From NCBI GenBank assembly GCA_910586705.1, contig CAJUJK010000001.1, positions 64,244-128,243 of the forward strand: a stretch of 64,000 bases of DNA, given 5' to 3'. The DNA comes from an uncultured Lachnospiraceae bacterium (lineage in GTDB: Bacteria; Bacillota; Clostridia; Lachnospirales; Lachnospiraceae). Below are positions 1 through 7,382 of this stretch, piece by piece (within the stretch, counting starts at the first letter, position 1; the number at the start of each line of letters is the position of its first letter). Under the pieces are notes generated by a model, which was not told the DNA's origin, did not search any database, and saw only the letters and a program-made list of their open reading frames with translations. Made by a program: the position numbers and the translations under genes.

Positions 1-642
1 GAGGAGTTTCCTTCGGAGCTGGTGCACGGCAGAGATATGGATTCCTACTACTATATCACGGTGGAACGCTTCATCCAGACTTTTCAGATGAAGGTGCTTG
101 GCATTCCGCAGGAAAAGTGTCTGAACGCGTTCCTTTATTTCAGCAAGGCGGACGGGGAGTCGGAGTACAGAAGTCCCTATCTGGAAAACGGTGGCAGGAT
201 ACTGCTGGCGTCCGCGGAAGATCTGGCGGCGGCTGCGGAGGCGGAGGATGAAGAGTCCTACACAAACGGCAGGTTATATATATTTGCACGCTATTACGAA
301 AGACTGAATAGAGTGGGGCATGACGATATGGGCGTTATGGAGCCGGACGGCAATTATCTGGCACATGCGCACAATATTTACTTACAAGTGGCATATGACC
401 ACGGTATTTTTGTGGGATGTGTGTTCCTTCTTCTGGGAATCGGGACGCTTGTGCAGGCGGTTTTCTATTATCGGAGACACAGGGAGGACCGGGAGTGCGC
501 GCTGTTTCCGCTTGCGCTTCTGCTTCTCTTTGCGGTGGCAGGGCTGACGGAGTGGATTTTTCACCCGTGCTGTCCCATCGCGCACTGTCTGCTTCTCGTG
601 ATAGCGCCGCTGCTTGTGGATATACGAAAGGACGAAGCATAA
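1..642 (+). CDS. Wzy/O-antigen ligase-like membrane protein, C-terminal part (partial)
   Basis: The reading frame is open from the first base, so the gene starts upstream of the window and only about 213 C-terminal codons are present. The visible part has a long loop, then an AHNIYLQVAYDHGI stretch (about residues 122-135) followed by two hydrophobic segments. This His-Asn-containing loop before the last membrane spans is typical of the Wzy_C/O-antigen ligase family, which polymerises or ligates lipid-linked glycan units at the outer face of the membrane. It ends 14 bases before the CapD-like dehydratase, consistent with one operon. The truncation is from the window, not a mutation. O-antigen polymerase and ligase cannot be told apart from this fragment. 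Confidence 0.7.
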   Translation, partial: EEFPSELVHGRDMDSYYYITVERFIQTFQMKVLGIPQEKCLNAFLYFSKADGESEYRSPYLENGGRILLASAEDLAAAAEAEDEESYTNGRLYIFARYYERLNRVGHDDMGVMEPDGNYLAHAHNIYLQVAYDHGIFVGCVFLLLGIGTLVQAVFYYRRHREDRECALFPLALLLLFAVAGLTEWIFHPCCPIAHCLLLVIAPLLVDIRKDEA

Positions 643-656
643 AAACGGATAATACT

Positions 657-2537
657 ATGGAAAAAACAAGAAAACCTTTTAACGCGAAACTGTTTTACAG
701 ACGGACATGCCTGATTATATACGATGTTATCAGTATTGTTCTGGCAAGCTATGTGGCGATTTTGTGGCGCTATGATTTTCATCTTGATGAGATTCCGAGA
801 CATTTCATGCAGCCCATCGAGCGTTTCCTGCCGGTCAACATTTTGATAACACTTGCTATTTTTTATGTGATGCGTCTTTACAACAGTCTGTGGGCTTTCG
901 CGGGGGAGACGGAACTGCAGAATATCGTGGTGGGATGTGTGCTGTCCATGCTGGCGGGCGCGGTCGGACTGCAGTTTTTCAAGGTGACGACCCGGGCGGT
1001 GCCGAGGAGCTACTATCCGGCGTATATGGCGGTTCTGGTGGTCTGCATTTTCGCGAGCCGTTTCTCCTATCGGTTTTTCCGCGGTTTAAAGCATAAGCAG
1101 CAGAATAAGAAGAACCGGATTTCGGTTATGGTGATCGGCGCGGGCGAAGCGGCAAACCTGATCATCAAAGAGATCGTCAACAGCAATTTTTCCACCATGG
1201 TCATCAAATGTATCATCGATGACGACAAGGGCAAATGGGGGAGGTACATTCAGGGCATTAAGGTGGCGGGCGGCCGTGACAAAATCGTGGAGTGCGCGGA
1301 CATCTATGATGTGGACGAGATCATTGTGGCGATGCCCTCCGCGCCGCGGACGGAGATCCGGGAAATATTGGAAATCTGTAAGGATACGAACTGCAAGCTG
1401 CGCTCCCTTCCCGGTATGTACCAGCTTGTAAACGGCGAGGTCAATGTGAGCAAACTCCGGGATGTGGAACTGGAAGACCTGCTCGGCAGGGATCCTGTCA
1501 GCGTCGATCTGGATTCCATTCTTGGCTATGTGCAGGGAAAGGTGGTGCTTGTCACCGGCGGCGGCGGCTCCATAGGCAGCGAGCTTTGCAGGCAGATTGC
1601 GACCCACAGACCGAAACAGCTTGTGATTGTGGATATTTATGAGAACTCGGTCTATGATGTGCAGCAGGAACTGAAACAGAAGTACCCGGAACTGAATCTG
1701 ATGGTGCTCATTGCTTCCGTGCGCAACACGAACCGGATGAACTATATCTTTTCCAGATATAAGCCGGATATCGTATATCATGCTGCGGCGCACAAGCATG
1801 TACCGCTGATGGAGGACAGTCCCACTGAGGCGATCAAGAACAATGTGTTCGGCACCTTCAAGACCGCGCAGGCGGCGGCTATGAGCGGGGTGCGGCGGTT
1901 TGTTATGATCTCCACCGACAAGGCGGTGAACCCAACGAATATCATGGGTGCCAGCAAGCGTATCTGTGAGATGATCATCCAGACCTTTGACAAGCATTAC
2001 GAGACAGAGTTTGTGGCTGTGCGCTTCGGCAATGTGCTGGGCAGCAACGGCAGCGTGATTCCACTTTTCCGCAAACAGATCGCGGCGGGCGGCCCGGTCA
2101 CGGTCACCCACCCGGATATCATACGTTATTTTATGACCATACCCGAGGCGGTTTCGCTCGTCCTGCAGGCGGGGGCATACGCGAAGGGCGGGGAAATTTT
2201 CGTTCTGGATATGGGAGAACCTGTCAAAATTCTCTCACTGGCGGAGAATCTGATCAAGCTTTCGGGTTACCGCGTGGGGGAGGATATCAAGATTGAGTTT
2301 ACGGGGCTTCGTCCCGGGGAAAAGCTCTATGAGGAGCTGCTGATGGACGAGGAGGGTATGAAAGACACGGCAAACCGCATGATCCATATCGGCAAGCCGA
2401 TTGAAGTGGAAGAGCATAAATTTTTCACGCAGTTGAAGGAACTGAAGGACGAGTGCCAGATCGAAAACTCGGATATCAGACCTTTGATCAAAAAGATTGT
2501 ACCGACATATCATTACACAGAGAGAAAAGGGGTGTGA
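657..2537 (+). CDS. Membrane-bound UDP-sugar 4,6-dehydratase, CapD/PglF/EpsC family
   Basis: The protein of 626 residues has hydrophobic segments within about residues 15-140, a first Rossmann-like region with GAGEAA near 161, and a C-terminal short-chain dehydrogenase domain starting with VTGGGGSIGSE near 298. The stretch STDKAVNPTNIMGASKR near 418 carries the catalytic-loop pattern of the long CapD/PglF class, in which Met replaces the usual Tyr. Family members convert UDP-GlcNAc to a UDP-4-keto-6-deoxy sugar. The ATG at 657 is chosen because the frame upstream overlaps the preceding gene and reads its shadow. The next gene is a PglE-like aminotransferase 3 bases downstream, so the expected product is a UDP-4-amino-4,6-dideoxy sugar. 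Product stereochemistry cannot be read from sequence alone. Confidence 0.88.
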   Translation: MEKTRKPFNAKLFYRRTCLIIYDVISIVLASYVAILWRYDFHLDEIPRHFMQPIERFLPVNILITLAIFYVMRLYNSLWAFAGETELQNIVVGCVLSMLAGAVGLQFFKVTTRAVPRSYYPAYMAVLVVCIFASRFSYRFFRGLKHKQQNKKNRISVMVIGAGEAANLIIKEIVNSNFSTMVIKCIIDDDKGKWGRYIQGIKVAGGRDKIVECADIYDVDEIIVAMPSAPRTEIREILEICKDTNCKLRSLPGMYQLVNGEVNVSKLRDVELEDLLGRDPVSVDLDSILGYVQGKVVLVTGGGGSIGSELCRQIATHRPKQLVIVDIYENSVYDVQQELKQKYPELNLMVLIASVRNTNRMNYIFSRYKPDIVYHAAAHKHVPLMEDSPTEAIKNNVFGTFKTAQAAAMSGVRRFVMISTDKAVNPTNIMGASKRICEMIIQTFDKHYETEFVAVRFGNVLGSNGSVIPLFRKQIAAGGPVTVTHPDIIRYFMTIPEAVSLVLQAGAYAKGGEIFVLDMGEPVKILSLAENLIKLSGYRVGEDIKIEFTGLRPGEKLYEELLMDEEGMKDTANRMIHIGKPIEVEEHKFFTQLKELKDECQIENSDIRPLIKKIVPTYHYTERKGV

Positions 2538-2540
2538 ATC

Positions 2541-3671
2541 ATGGGGGAAAAAAGGATTTATCTCTCCTCTCCCACCATGCACGGGGATGAGCAGAGATTT
2601 GTGCAGGAGGCGTTCGATACGAACTGGGTGGCGCCTCTGGGGCCGAACGTAACGGCGTTTGAGAAAGAGATTGCGGCATATACGGGCTGCGGACATGCGG
2701 CGGCGCTGTCAGCGGGCACGGCGGCGATCCACATGGCGCTGCGGCTTCTGGGCGTAAAGCAGGGGGATGTGGTTTTTGTATCCGATCTGACGTTTTCAGC
2801 GTCCTGCAACCCGATTGTATATGAAAACGGCACGCCTGTGTTTATCGATGCGGAGCCGGATACATGGAATATGTCGCCCGAGGCTCTGAAGCGCGCCTAC
2901 GAAAAATATCCGAATCCCAAGGCGGTGATCTGCGTACATCTGTATGGCACGCCCGCCAAGCTTGACGAGATCATGGAAATCTGCGAGGCGCACGGCACGC
3001 CGATGATAGAGGATGCGGCGGAGTCCCTCGCCAGCACCTACAAGGGGCGGCACACGGGCACGTTCGGGAAATATGGCATCTACTCGTTTAACGGCAATAA
3101 AATTATCACCACATCGGGAGGCGGGATGTTTGTGTCAGCCGATGAGGAGGCGGCGAAGAAGGTTACCTTTCTGGCGACGCAGGCGAGAGATCCGGCGAGG
3201 CACTATCAGCACTCACAGATCGGTTACAATTACCGCATGAGCAATGTGACGGCAGGAATCGGACGGGGGCAGCTTCTGCATCTGGAGGAGCACAAGGCGA
3301 AAAAGAAGGAGATTTATCGAAGGTACTGCGAGGCGTTTGCCGATATTCCCGCTATACAGATGAATCCCATGAACCCTGACGGGGACGCCAATAACTGGCT
3401 CTCCGGCATGGTGATTGCCGCGGACTCTGCGGTGACACCGGATATGGTTATGGATGCGCTCGAGGAGAAAGTGAATGCGGAGAGCAGACCGATCTGGAAA
3501 CCGATGCATATGCAGCCCGTCTTTGCGGCATGTGATTTCTTTGCCCACAATGAGGACGGCAGCAGCGTGGGCGAGGATGTTTTCAAGAGAGGACTCTGTC
3601 TGCCCAGCGATATCAAGACCACAGATGAGGAGATGGAGGCGATTATCCGCACAGTGAGGGAGCTGTTTTAG
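2541..3671 (+). CDS. DegT/DnrJ/EryC1-family UDP-4-keto sugar aminotransferase (PglE-like)
   Basis: This is a full-length 376-residue PLP-dependent sugar aminotransferase. The PLP Schiff-base lysine lies in SFNGNKIITTSGGG (Lys near residue 187), a form seen in PglE-type enzymes, and the N-terminal LSSPTMHGDEQRFVQEAF stretch is typical of the family. It should transfer an amino group, usually from glutamate, to the 4-keto sugar made by the upstream dehydratase. The start has an AAGGGG Shine-Dalgarno 9 bases upstream and follows the dehydratase stop by 3 bases. No PglD-type N-acetyltransferase follows, so the fate of the 4-amino group is open. Formyl, aminoacyl or acetyl groups are all possible given the neighbours. 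Confidence 0.88.
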   Translation: MGEKRIYLSSPTMHGDEQRFVQEAFDTNWVAPLGPNVTAFEKEIAAYTGCGHAAALSAGTAAIHMALRLLGVKQGDVVFVSDLTFSASCNPIVYENGTPVFIDAEPDTWNMSPEALKRAYEKYPNPKAVICVHLYGTPAKLDEIMEICEAHGTPMIEDAAESLASTYKGRHTGTFGKYGIYSFNGNKIITTSGGGMFVSADEEAAKKVTFLATQARDPARHYQHSQIGYNYRMSNVTAGIGRGQLLHLEEHKAKKKEIYRRYCEAFADIPAIQMNPMNPDGDANNWLSGMVIAADSAVTPDMVMDALEEKVNAESRPIWKPMHMQPVFAACDFFAHNEDGSSVGEDVFKRGLCLPSDIKTTDEEMEAIIRTVRELF

Positions 3672-3727
3672 CGTGCGGAGGGCAGGCAGATGGCGGTTTT
3701 ATGACTGCCGTGCGTAAGGAGAGCGGA

Positions 3728-3970
3728 ATGAGGGATATATTCGAGGAGAAAGACAGGACCCGGATGCGCGACGAGATTGCGGCTTTTTTTAAGGAGGAGC
3801 ATGATCTGGAGCTGGGCGTGATCGGGACAGGAAAGATTCTGGACTTTTTTCAGGAGATGCTGGGGGATCGCATCTACAATAAGGCGCTGGACGACGCGAA
3901 ACAGTTTTACGAAAGATACGCGGATAATATGGAGACGGATTATTATGCGCTGTATAAAGACATCAAGTAG
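3728..3970 (+). CDS. DUF2164 family small protein
   Basis: This small acidic protein of 80 residues resembles DUF2164 in the pattern ELGVIGTGKILDFFQEMLG followed by IYNKALDDAKQFY. The function of the family is unknown. The ATG at 3728 is preferred over the in-frame ATG at 3701 because AAGGAG lies 6 bases before it. It follows the aminotransferase by 56 bases and is followed by a strong hairpin, so it is probably the last gene of this transcription unit. There is no obvious link to glycan synthesis. Confidence 0.7.
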   Translation: MRDIFEEKDRTRMRDEIAAFFKEEHDLELGVIGTGKILDFFQEMLGDRIYNKALDDAKQFYERYADNMETDYYALYKDIK

Positions 3971-3997
3971 ACAGTAAAGCGGACAGCAGTCATTCAT

Positions 3998-4027
3998 AAG
4001 GCGTCCCGTCTGATGGCGGGACGCCTT
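3998..4027. terminator. Hairpin terminator between convergent genes
   Basis: An 11-bp perfect inverted repeat (AAGGCGTCCCG and its complement) encloses an 8-base loop. It sits between the end of the DUF2164 gene on + and the end of the phosphoribosyltransferase-like gene on -. A run of six T lies about 10 bases downstream on +, so the U-tract is offset and efficiency is uncertain. The convergent setting suggests it serves both directions. The CGTCCCG/CGGGACG core recurs in the hairpin at 42393-42459. Confidence 0.6.
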
Positions 4028-4041
4028 TGAAAATACCTTTT

Positions 4042-4683
4042 TTACTGTATCGCAGAATAGCCGAACGCGTTCGCAAACGCGTCAATGGGCTGTTTTTCTT
4101 TGCATAATGCGCATTCTTCCGAACTGTACGTCTTGTACTCGGGAATGTCCGAGGTGGTAAACAGCGCGTTGACCGGAATGCCTGCGACAGAGTTGGCGGC
4201 GCTGAAAATCGCGCTCACGCCGCTGATGGTCGCACCGTAATAGGTTAGGGTCTGCACCGCTTTGGTGACCGTGCGTCCCGTGGTTGCGCTTGCAAGGAGA
4301 AGCAGTACATTCTTGTCCTTGATCATGGGCAGGTAGTTGTCGCGGAACAGCATCTGCCCGGACGTGGAATACTCGGGAGTGACGATATAGATTGTCTGGT
4401 GCGCATTGCGGGAATAGACGCCGGCTCTTGTCAGCTCCTCCGCCAGAAATGCGCCTATGATCTCACAGCCGTCTATGCAGACGATCGTATCTACCACGGT
4501 GGACAGCATGATCTGTCTGCTCAGTTCCTTTGCGGCGGTAGATGCTTCGCTCAGTCTCGATTTCATCGTGGTCATATCCAGAAAGTAATTGATATGGGAG
4601 TTCGGGGTTACGAAATGTCCGTGGATTGCTTTTAATTCAATGTTGGGGTGGCTTTTGGAGTGAATCTTAATCAGTTCCTTCAT
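4042..4683 (-). CDS. Orotate phosphoribosyltransferase-like protein
   Basis: This 213-residue protein has the layout of a type I phosphoribosyltransferase. The PRPP-loop region reads NVLLLLASATTGRTV, keeping TTGRT but lacking the paired acidic residues normally just before it. A CALC pair near the C-terminus could bind metal. Family members join PRPP to a base, but the altered loop makes true orotate phosphoribosyltransferase activity doubtful. A GATAAGGAGG Shine-Dalgarno sits directly upstream of the ATG at 4683, and a promoter candidate lies about 75-105 bases upstream. It is on the opposite strand to all the glycan genes and is probably an unrelated gene framed by them. Confidence 0.65.
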   Translation of the reverse strand: MKELIKIHSKSHPNIELKAIHGHFVTPNSHINYFLDMTTMKSRLSEASTAAKELSRQIMLSTVVDTIVCIDGCEIIGAFLAEELTRAGVYSRNAHQTIYIVTPEYSTSGQMLFRDNYLPMIKDKNVLLLLASATTGRTVTKAVQTLTYYGATISGVSAIFSAANSVAGIPVNALFTTSDIPEYKTYSSEECALCKEKQPIDAFANAFGYSAIQ

Positions 4684-4759
4684 GTGAGTACCTCCTTATC
4701 ACGATACATTTTAGTTTTTGCACAATTTTCCCATAAGGAATTATCATGTTGTTGTGAAT

Positions 4760-4788
4760 ATTATACAGCCTGTGCGCATGTAAATCAA
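4760..4788 (-). promoter_or_regulatory. Sigma-A-type promoter for the phosphoribosyltransferase-like gene
   Basis: On the - strand there is TTGATT, a 17-base spacer and a perfect TATAAT. It points at the gene starting at 4683, leaving a leader of roughly 70 bases that contains the AAGGAGG ribosome site. Spacing and the -10 match are good and the -35 is 4 of 6. Assigned from consensus only. Confidence 0.5.
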
Positions 4789-4846
4789 TGTCGTATTGGA
4801 AAATATAGGGCGCATTTCGGGGACTGTTATAATTTAAACGGATGGG

Positions 4847-4875
4847 GAGACAATTGATTTTATATATGCTATAAT
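4847..4875 (+). promoter_or_regulatory. Candidate + strand promoter upstream of the IS110 element
   Basis: On the + strand GAGACA (matches consensus in the last four bases), 17 bases and a perfect TATAAT point towards the PglC-like operon. They diverge from the promoter at 4760-4788. The IS110 element now lies between this site and the first + gene at 6747. The gap 4684-5029 otherwise holds only AT-rich sequence and no gene I could support. Confidence 0.35.
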
Positions 4876-4995
4876 AACCGCAAGCTGCTGAAAATGATAA
4901 AATATCCTCAGAGAGCAATTTGGTAAATAGTCAAGAGTTATTTTAAAAAGATTTTCAGGGAAAAGGGTAACCTTAATAAACCTACGGCTTGTTTC

Positions 4996-5012
4996 TCAAA
5001 AAAGACGTAAGT
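4996..5012 (+). repeat. Direct repeat, copy 1, flanking the IS110 element
   Basis: TCAAAAAAGACGTAAGT matches the copy at 6682-6697 in all but the two-base CG versus one-base A interruption. It lies 18 bases beyond the transposase stop. It may be the right end or target flank of the element. Confidence 0.45.
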
Positions 5013-5029
5013 TAGGAATTCGATATGGA

Positions 5030-6310
5030 TTACCTACTCTTTTCCGGAGAGTAGAGTTGGCCCTTGTCCAGCAGACCGAAGAGCAGACGTATAAATTTAC
5101 GGGAAGTCAACGCGAGTGCTCGTTTATGCTGATGGTTTCTTGTTTCAGCATATTTCTTGTCATAGAAGGCTTTGTATTCAGGACAGTGCCTTATGACACT
5201 TCCGGCAGCTTCTATGATGTAGTAGCGCAGATATCTGTTGCCAGCCTTGCTCATGTGTCTGTCTTCGGCAACGAAGTCGCCAGAGTCATTATCGTTCCAA
5301 ACGATACCACAGTATTTTGCGAGGGCATTGGCATTAGGAAAAGCCTTAATGGAACCCATTTCAGCTAAGATACCGGCTGAATAAACTTTACCGATTCCGG
5401 GAATGGAATTCAGTACCGTGTACTCGTCAGGGTTTAGTCCCTGAACTGTTTGAAGGATTGCTTTATCAATCGCTTTGAGTTCTCTTGCGAAGGAACTGAT
5501 ACAGTTAAATGAAGAAGCGATTGAGATAGTAAGCGGCTCATAGAGGCATTTATCAAGCCGGTATGAGTTGCGGGCTGCAGCCTGTAAGATTTTTGCTGTT
5601 TCTTCCGGATCAGCAATACGGCCTTTGCTCTTAGAGTTAATAAAAGCAACGAGGTCTTCTGCTGATGAGTTTACGATATCTTCATTTGTTGTGTATTCAG
5701 TAAGAATGGCTTCAGCTGTGGCGCCATATTTGTTTGCGAATGGATGCTGCCCATCACGGAGTAATGCGTATTCACTGAACTTGAGATAAATGTTGTTAAG
5801 CATGTAGGTCTTTTCTCTTGCGATACATTCAGTGATGTGCATACGGTGTCTGGTAAGACGCTGCAGGGCAAGGTATTGGGAGCCACGCCATGGCTTGATT
5901 GCAATACGTCCTACACGGGCAAAATCAGCAATCACATAGGAATCTATGCCATCATTCTTTCCGATGTCGTTAAAGGACTTCTTGTAGTTCTTAACTTCCT
6001 TTGGATTGAGACAGTAAACCCTGACAGAGAATGGTGCAAGCAGGTCACTGGCAGAAAGATAATTCGCCAGATGAACACCATAGAAACCGGTGGCTTCCAT
6101 ACCGATCACAACGTATTTGAACAGATGGTTATGCTCTAACACATCAGAAATCATCTGTTCCATAAGAGCTGCGCCTTCCCGGGTGTTTTCTACAGGTTTC
6201 ATCTTGATGTAGAACTTCTCATTGAAATCAAGTGCAGAAATAACATGAATACGGGATGCAATGTCAATCCCAACAAACAGTGTTGAGAGGTAATCAATAT
6301 GTTCTTTCAC
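5030..6310 (-). CDS. IS110-family transposase (DEDD recombinase)
   Basis: The protein has 426 residues. The N-terminal RuvC-like DEDD domain shows Asp16 in FVGIDIA, Glu72 in VIGMEATG and Asp120/Asp123 in KNDGIDS. The C-terminal Tnp_IS110 region shows IPGIGKVYSAGILAEMG, and HMSKAGNRYLR contains the serine used in IS110 recombination. All key residues are present and the frame is intact, so it may be active. IS110 enzymes move the element by a cut-and-paste circular intermediate guided by a bridge RNA encoded in the element. The gene is antisense to the glycan operons. Its AGGTGGTGATGATCC context upstream of ATG supplies a ribosome site. Confidence 0.93.
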   Translation of the reverse strand: MKEHIDYLSTLFVGIDIASRIHVISALDFNEKFYIKMKPVENTREGAALMEQMISDVLEHNHLFKYVVIGMEATGFYGVHLANYLSASDLLAPFSVRVYCLNPKEVKNYKKSFNDIGKNDGIDSYVIADFARVGRIAIKPWRGSQYLALQRLTRHRMHITECIAREKTYMLNNIYLKFSEYALLRDGQHPFANKYGATAEAILTEYTTNEDIVNSSAEDLVAFINSKSKGRIADPEETAKILQAAARNSYRLDKCLYEPLTISIASSFNCISSFARELKAIDKAILQTVQGLNPDEYTVLNSIPGIGKVYSAGILAEMGSIKAFPNANALAKYCGIVWNDNDSGDFVAEDRHMSKAGNRYLRYYIIEAAGSVIRHCPEYKAFYDKKYAETRNHQHKRALALTSRKFIRLLFGLLDKGQLYSPEKSR

Positions 6311-6690
6311 GGATCATCACCACCTTTCAATAAAAATGAAGAAGAGTAATCATGGCTTATCCCAGATCACTACGCCGCCCTAAACCTCGCGTTATGAGCA
6401 TTACCTGGCAGAAATACCCTGCTGGTGGCTAGATACCAGGATGCAGCATTTGTGTAATAAGTCTTAGCGTAGCATTAGGGTTGCATGCTTTCTTGGCAAT
6501 AGCAGACGCTTTGCAGGAGCGATGAAGCAATGACCATAGCTACAGTTCTTATGGAACTTATTGTAACATCTGGGACCATGACTATAAAGTAACTTATTAA
6601 CCAATAGACAGAGAATGGATGAACCAGCATGATTGAAGAAGAATCTTCGGAAAGGATGTTTAGAATTATCCTTCTGTCTAATCAAAAAAG
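6311..6690 (-). ncRNA. Putative IS110 bridge RNA region
   Basis: This noncoding stretch of about 380 bases lies directly 5' of the transposase start, where IS110-group elements encode the bridge RNA that pairs with donor and target DNA. No credible ORF lies in it. Several short complementary stretches occur, for example CTGGT/ACCAG around 6421-6441. I could not fold it or identify the guide loops, so the call rests on position, length and the intact recombinase. The RNA ends are unknown. Confidence 0.4.
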
Positions 6691-6697
6691 AATAAGT
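6682..6697 (+). repeat. Direct repeat, copy 2, flanking the IS110 element
   Basis: TCAAAAAAGAATAAGT is the partner of the copy at 4996-5012. It lies between the putative bridge RNA region and the PglC-like gene. Confidence 0.45.
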
Positions 6698-6727
6698 CTG
6701 TAAGCTGTTTTTCTTGCTTACAAACTT
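6694..6727. repeat. Inverted repeat upstream of the PglC-like gene
   Basis: AAGT-c-TGTAAGC and GCTTACA-a-ACTT form an imperfect 12-bp stem around a 10-base loop. It lies 20 bases before the start at 6747 and overlaps the direct repeat at 6682-6697. It could be a leader hairpin of the operon or part of the IS end. Nothing else recognisable lies between 6698 and 6746 apart from the GAGGAA ribosome site. Confidence 0.4.
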
Positions 6728-6746
6728 ATTATACGAGGAACGATAT

Positions 6747-7382
6747 ATGTATAGGAAATGTATCAAAAGATGTCTGGATTTTCTGCTGTCCCTGTGCGGG
6801 ATCATTGTGCTTGGCCCCGTATTGGTCGTTCTGGCGGTTCTGGTGCGGGTGAAGCTGGGGAGCCCGGTTCTGTTTCATCAGGAAAGACCGGGCAGGCATG
6901 AAAAAATTTTCAAACTGTATAAGTTCCGTTCCATGACGGACGAGAAAGACGCGGAAGGGAATCTGCTGCCGGATGAAGTGCGGCTTACGAAGTTTGGCAG
7001 ACTCCTGCGTTCTACCAGTCTCGACGAACTGCCGGAACTGTTCAATATCTTAAAGGGCGACATGAGTCTGATCGGACCGAGGCCCCTTCTGGTGCGCTAT
7101 CTGCCCTATTACACGGAGGAGGAGCGCCACCGCCATGATGTGAGACCGGGACTGACGGGTCTTGCGCAGGTGAATGGGCGCAATGCGCTGGGGTGGGAAG
7201 ACCGCTTCCGATACGATCTGGATTATGTAAACCATCTAAATTTCGGACTGGATCTGAAAATCATCGGTATGACGGTGGGAAAAGTGCTGAAGCGTTCCGG
7301 CACGCTTTCCGGCGCCGACCAGACGGTGGCGGATTTTGATGTGTACCGCAGGGGACAGGCTGAGACGGGAGACAGAGAATGA
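6747..7382 (+). CDS. Initiating phosphoglycosyltransferase, short PglC-type sugar transferase
   Basis: The enzyme has 211 residues, the length of monotopic PglC-type enzymes, with one hydrophobic segment at about residues 12-35. It shows the family motifs FKLYKFRSMTD, TSLDELPELFNILKGDMS (catalytic Asp-Glu) and IGPRPLL. It transfers a phospho-sugar from a UDP-sugar to undecaprenyl phosphate on the inner membrane face, starting a glycan. The upstream dehydratase/aminotransferase pair suggests the sugar is a 4-amino-4,6-dideoxy-hexosamine derivative. ATG 6747 (GAGGAAC upstream) is preferred to the TTG at 6714. The next gene overlaps by 4 bases. The IS110 element lies immediately upstream. Confidence 0.9.
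   Translation: MYRKCIKRCLDFLLSLCGIIVLGPVLVVLAVLVRVKLGSPVLFHQERPGRHEKIFKLYKFRSMTDEKDAEGNLLPDEVRLTKFGRLLRSTSLDELPELFNILKGDMSLIGPRPLLVRYLPYYTEEERHRHDVRPGLTGLAQVNGRNALGWEDRFRYDLDYVNHLNFGLDLKIIGMTVGKVLKRSGTLSGADQTVADFDVYRRGQAETGDRE

Larger units (their letters stand above)
4996..6697 (-). mobile_element. IS110-family insertion element (approximate ends)
   Basis: The element consists of a DEDD transposase/recombinase gene, a short 3' end and a long noncoding 5' end of about 380 bases, the usual plan of the IS110 subgroup. The limits given are a pair of near-identical stretches, TCAAAAAAGACGTAAGT at 4996-5012 and TCAAAAAAGAATAAGT at 6682-6697, that flank it in direct orientation. They may mark the ends or only target or subterminal similarity. 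No terminal inverted repeats were found, as expected for IS110. The true ends could differ by tens of bases. Confidence 0.6.

Noticed and set aside
417..656. N-terminal extension of the CapD-like dehydratase
   Set aside because: It overlaps the end of the polymerase/ligase gene in another frame and its translation has no family similarity. The ATG at 657 begins the conserved protein.
4828..4833. Second + strand promoter with an extended -10 (TGTTATAAT)
   Set aside because: No -35 element at usable spacing; the site at 4847-4875 is better.
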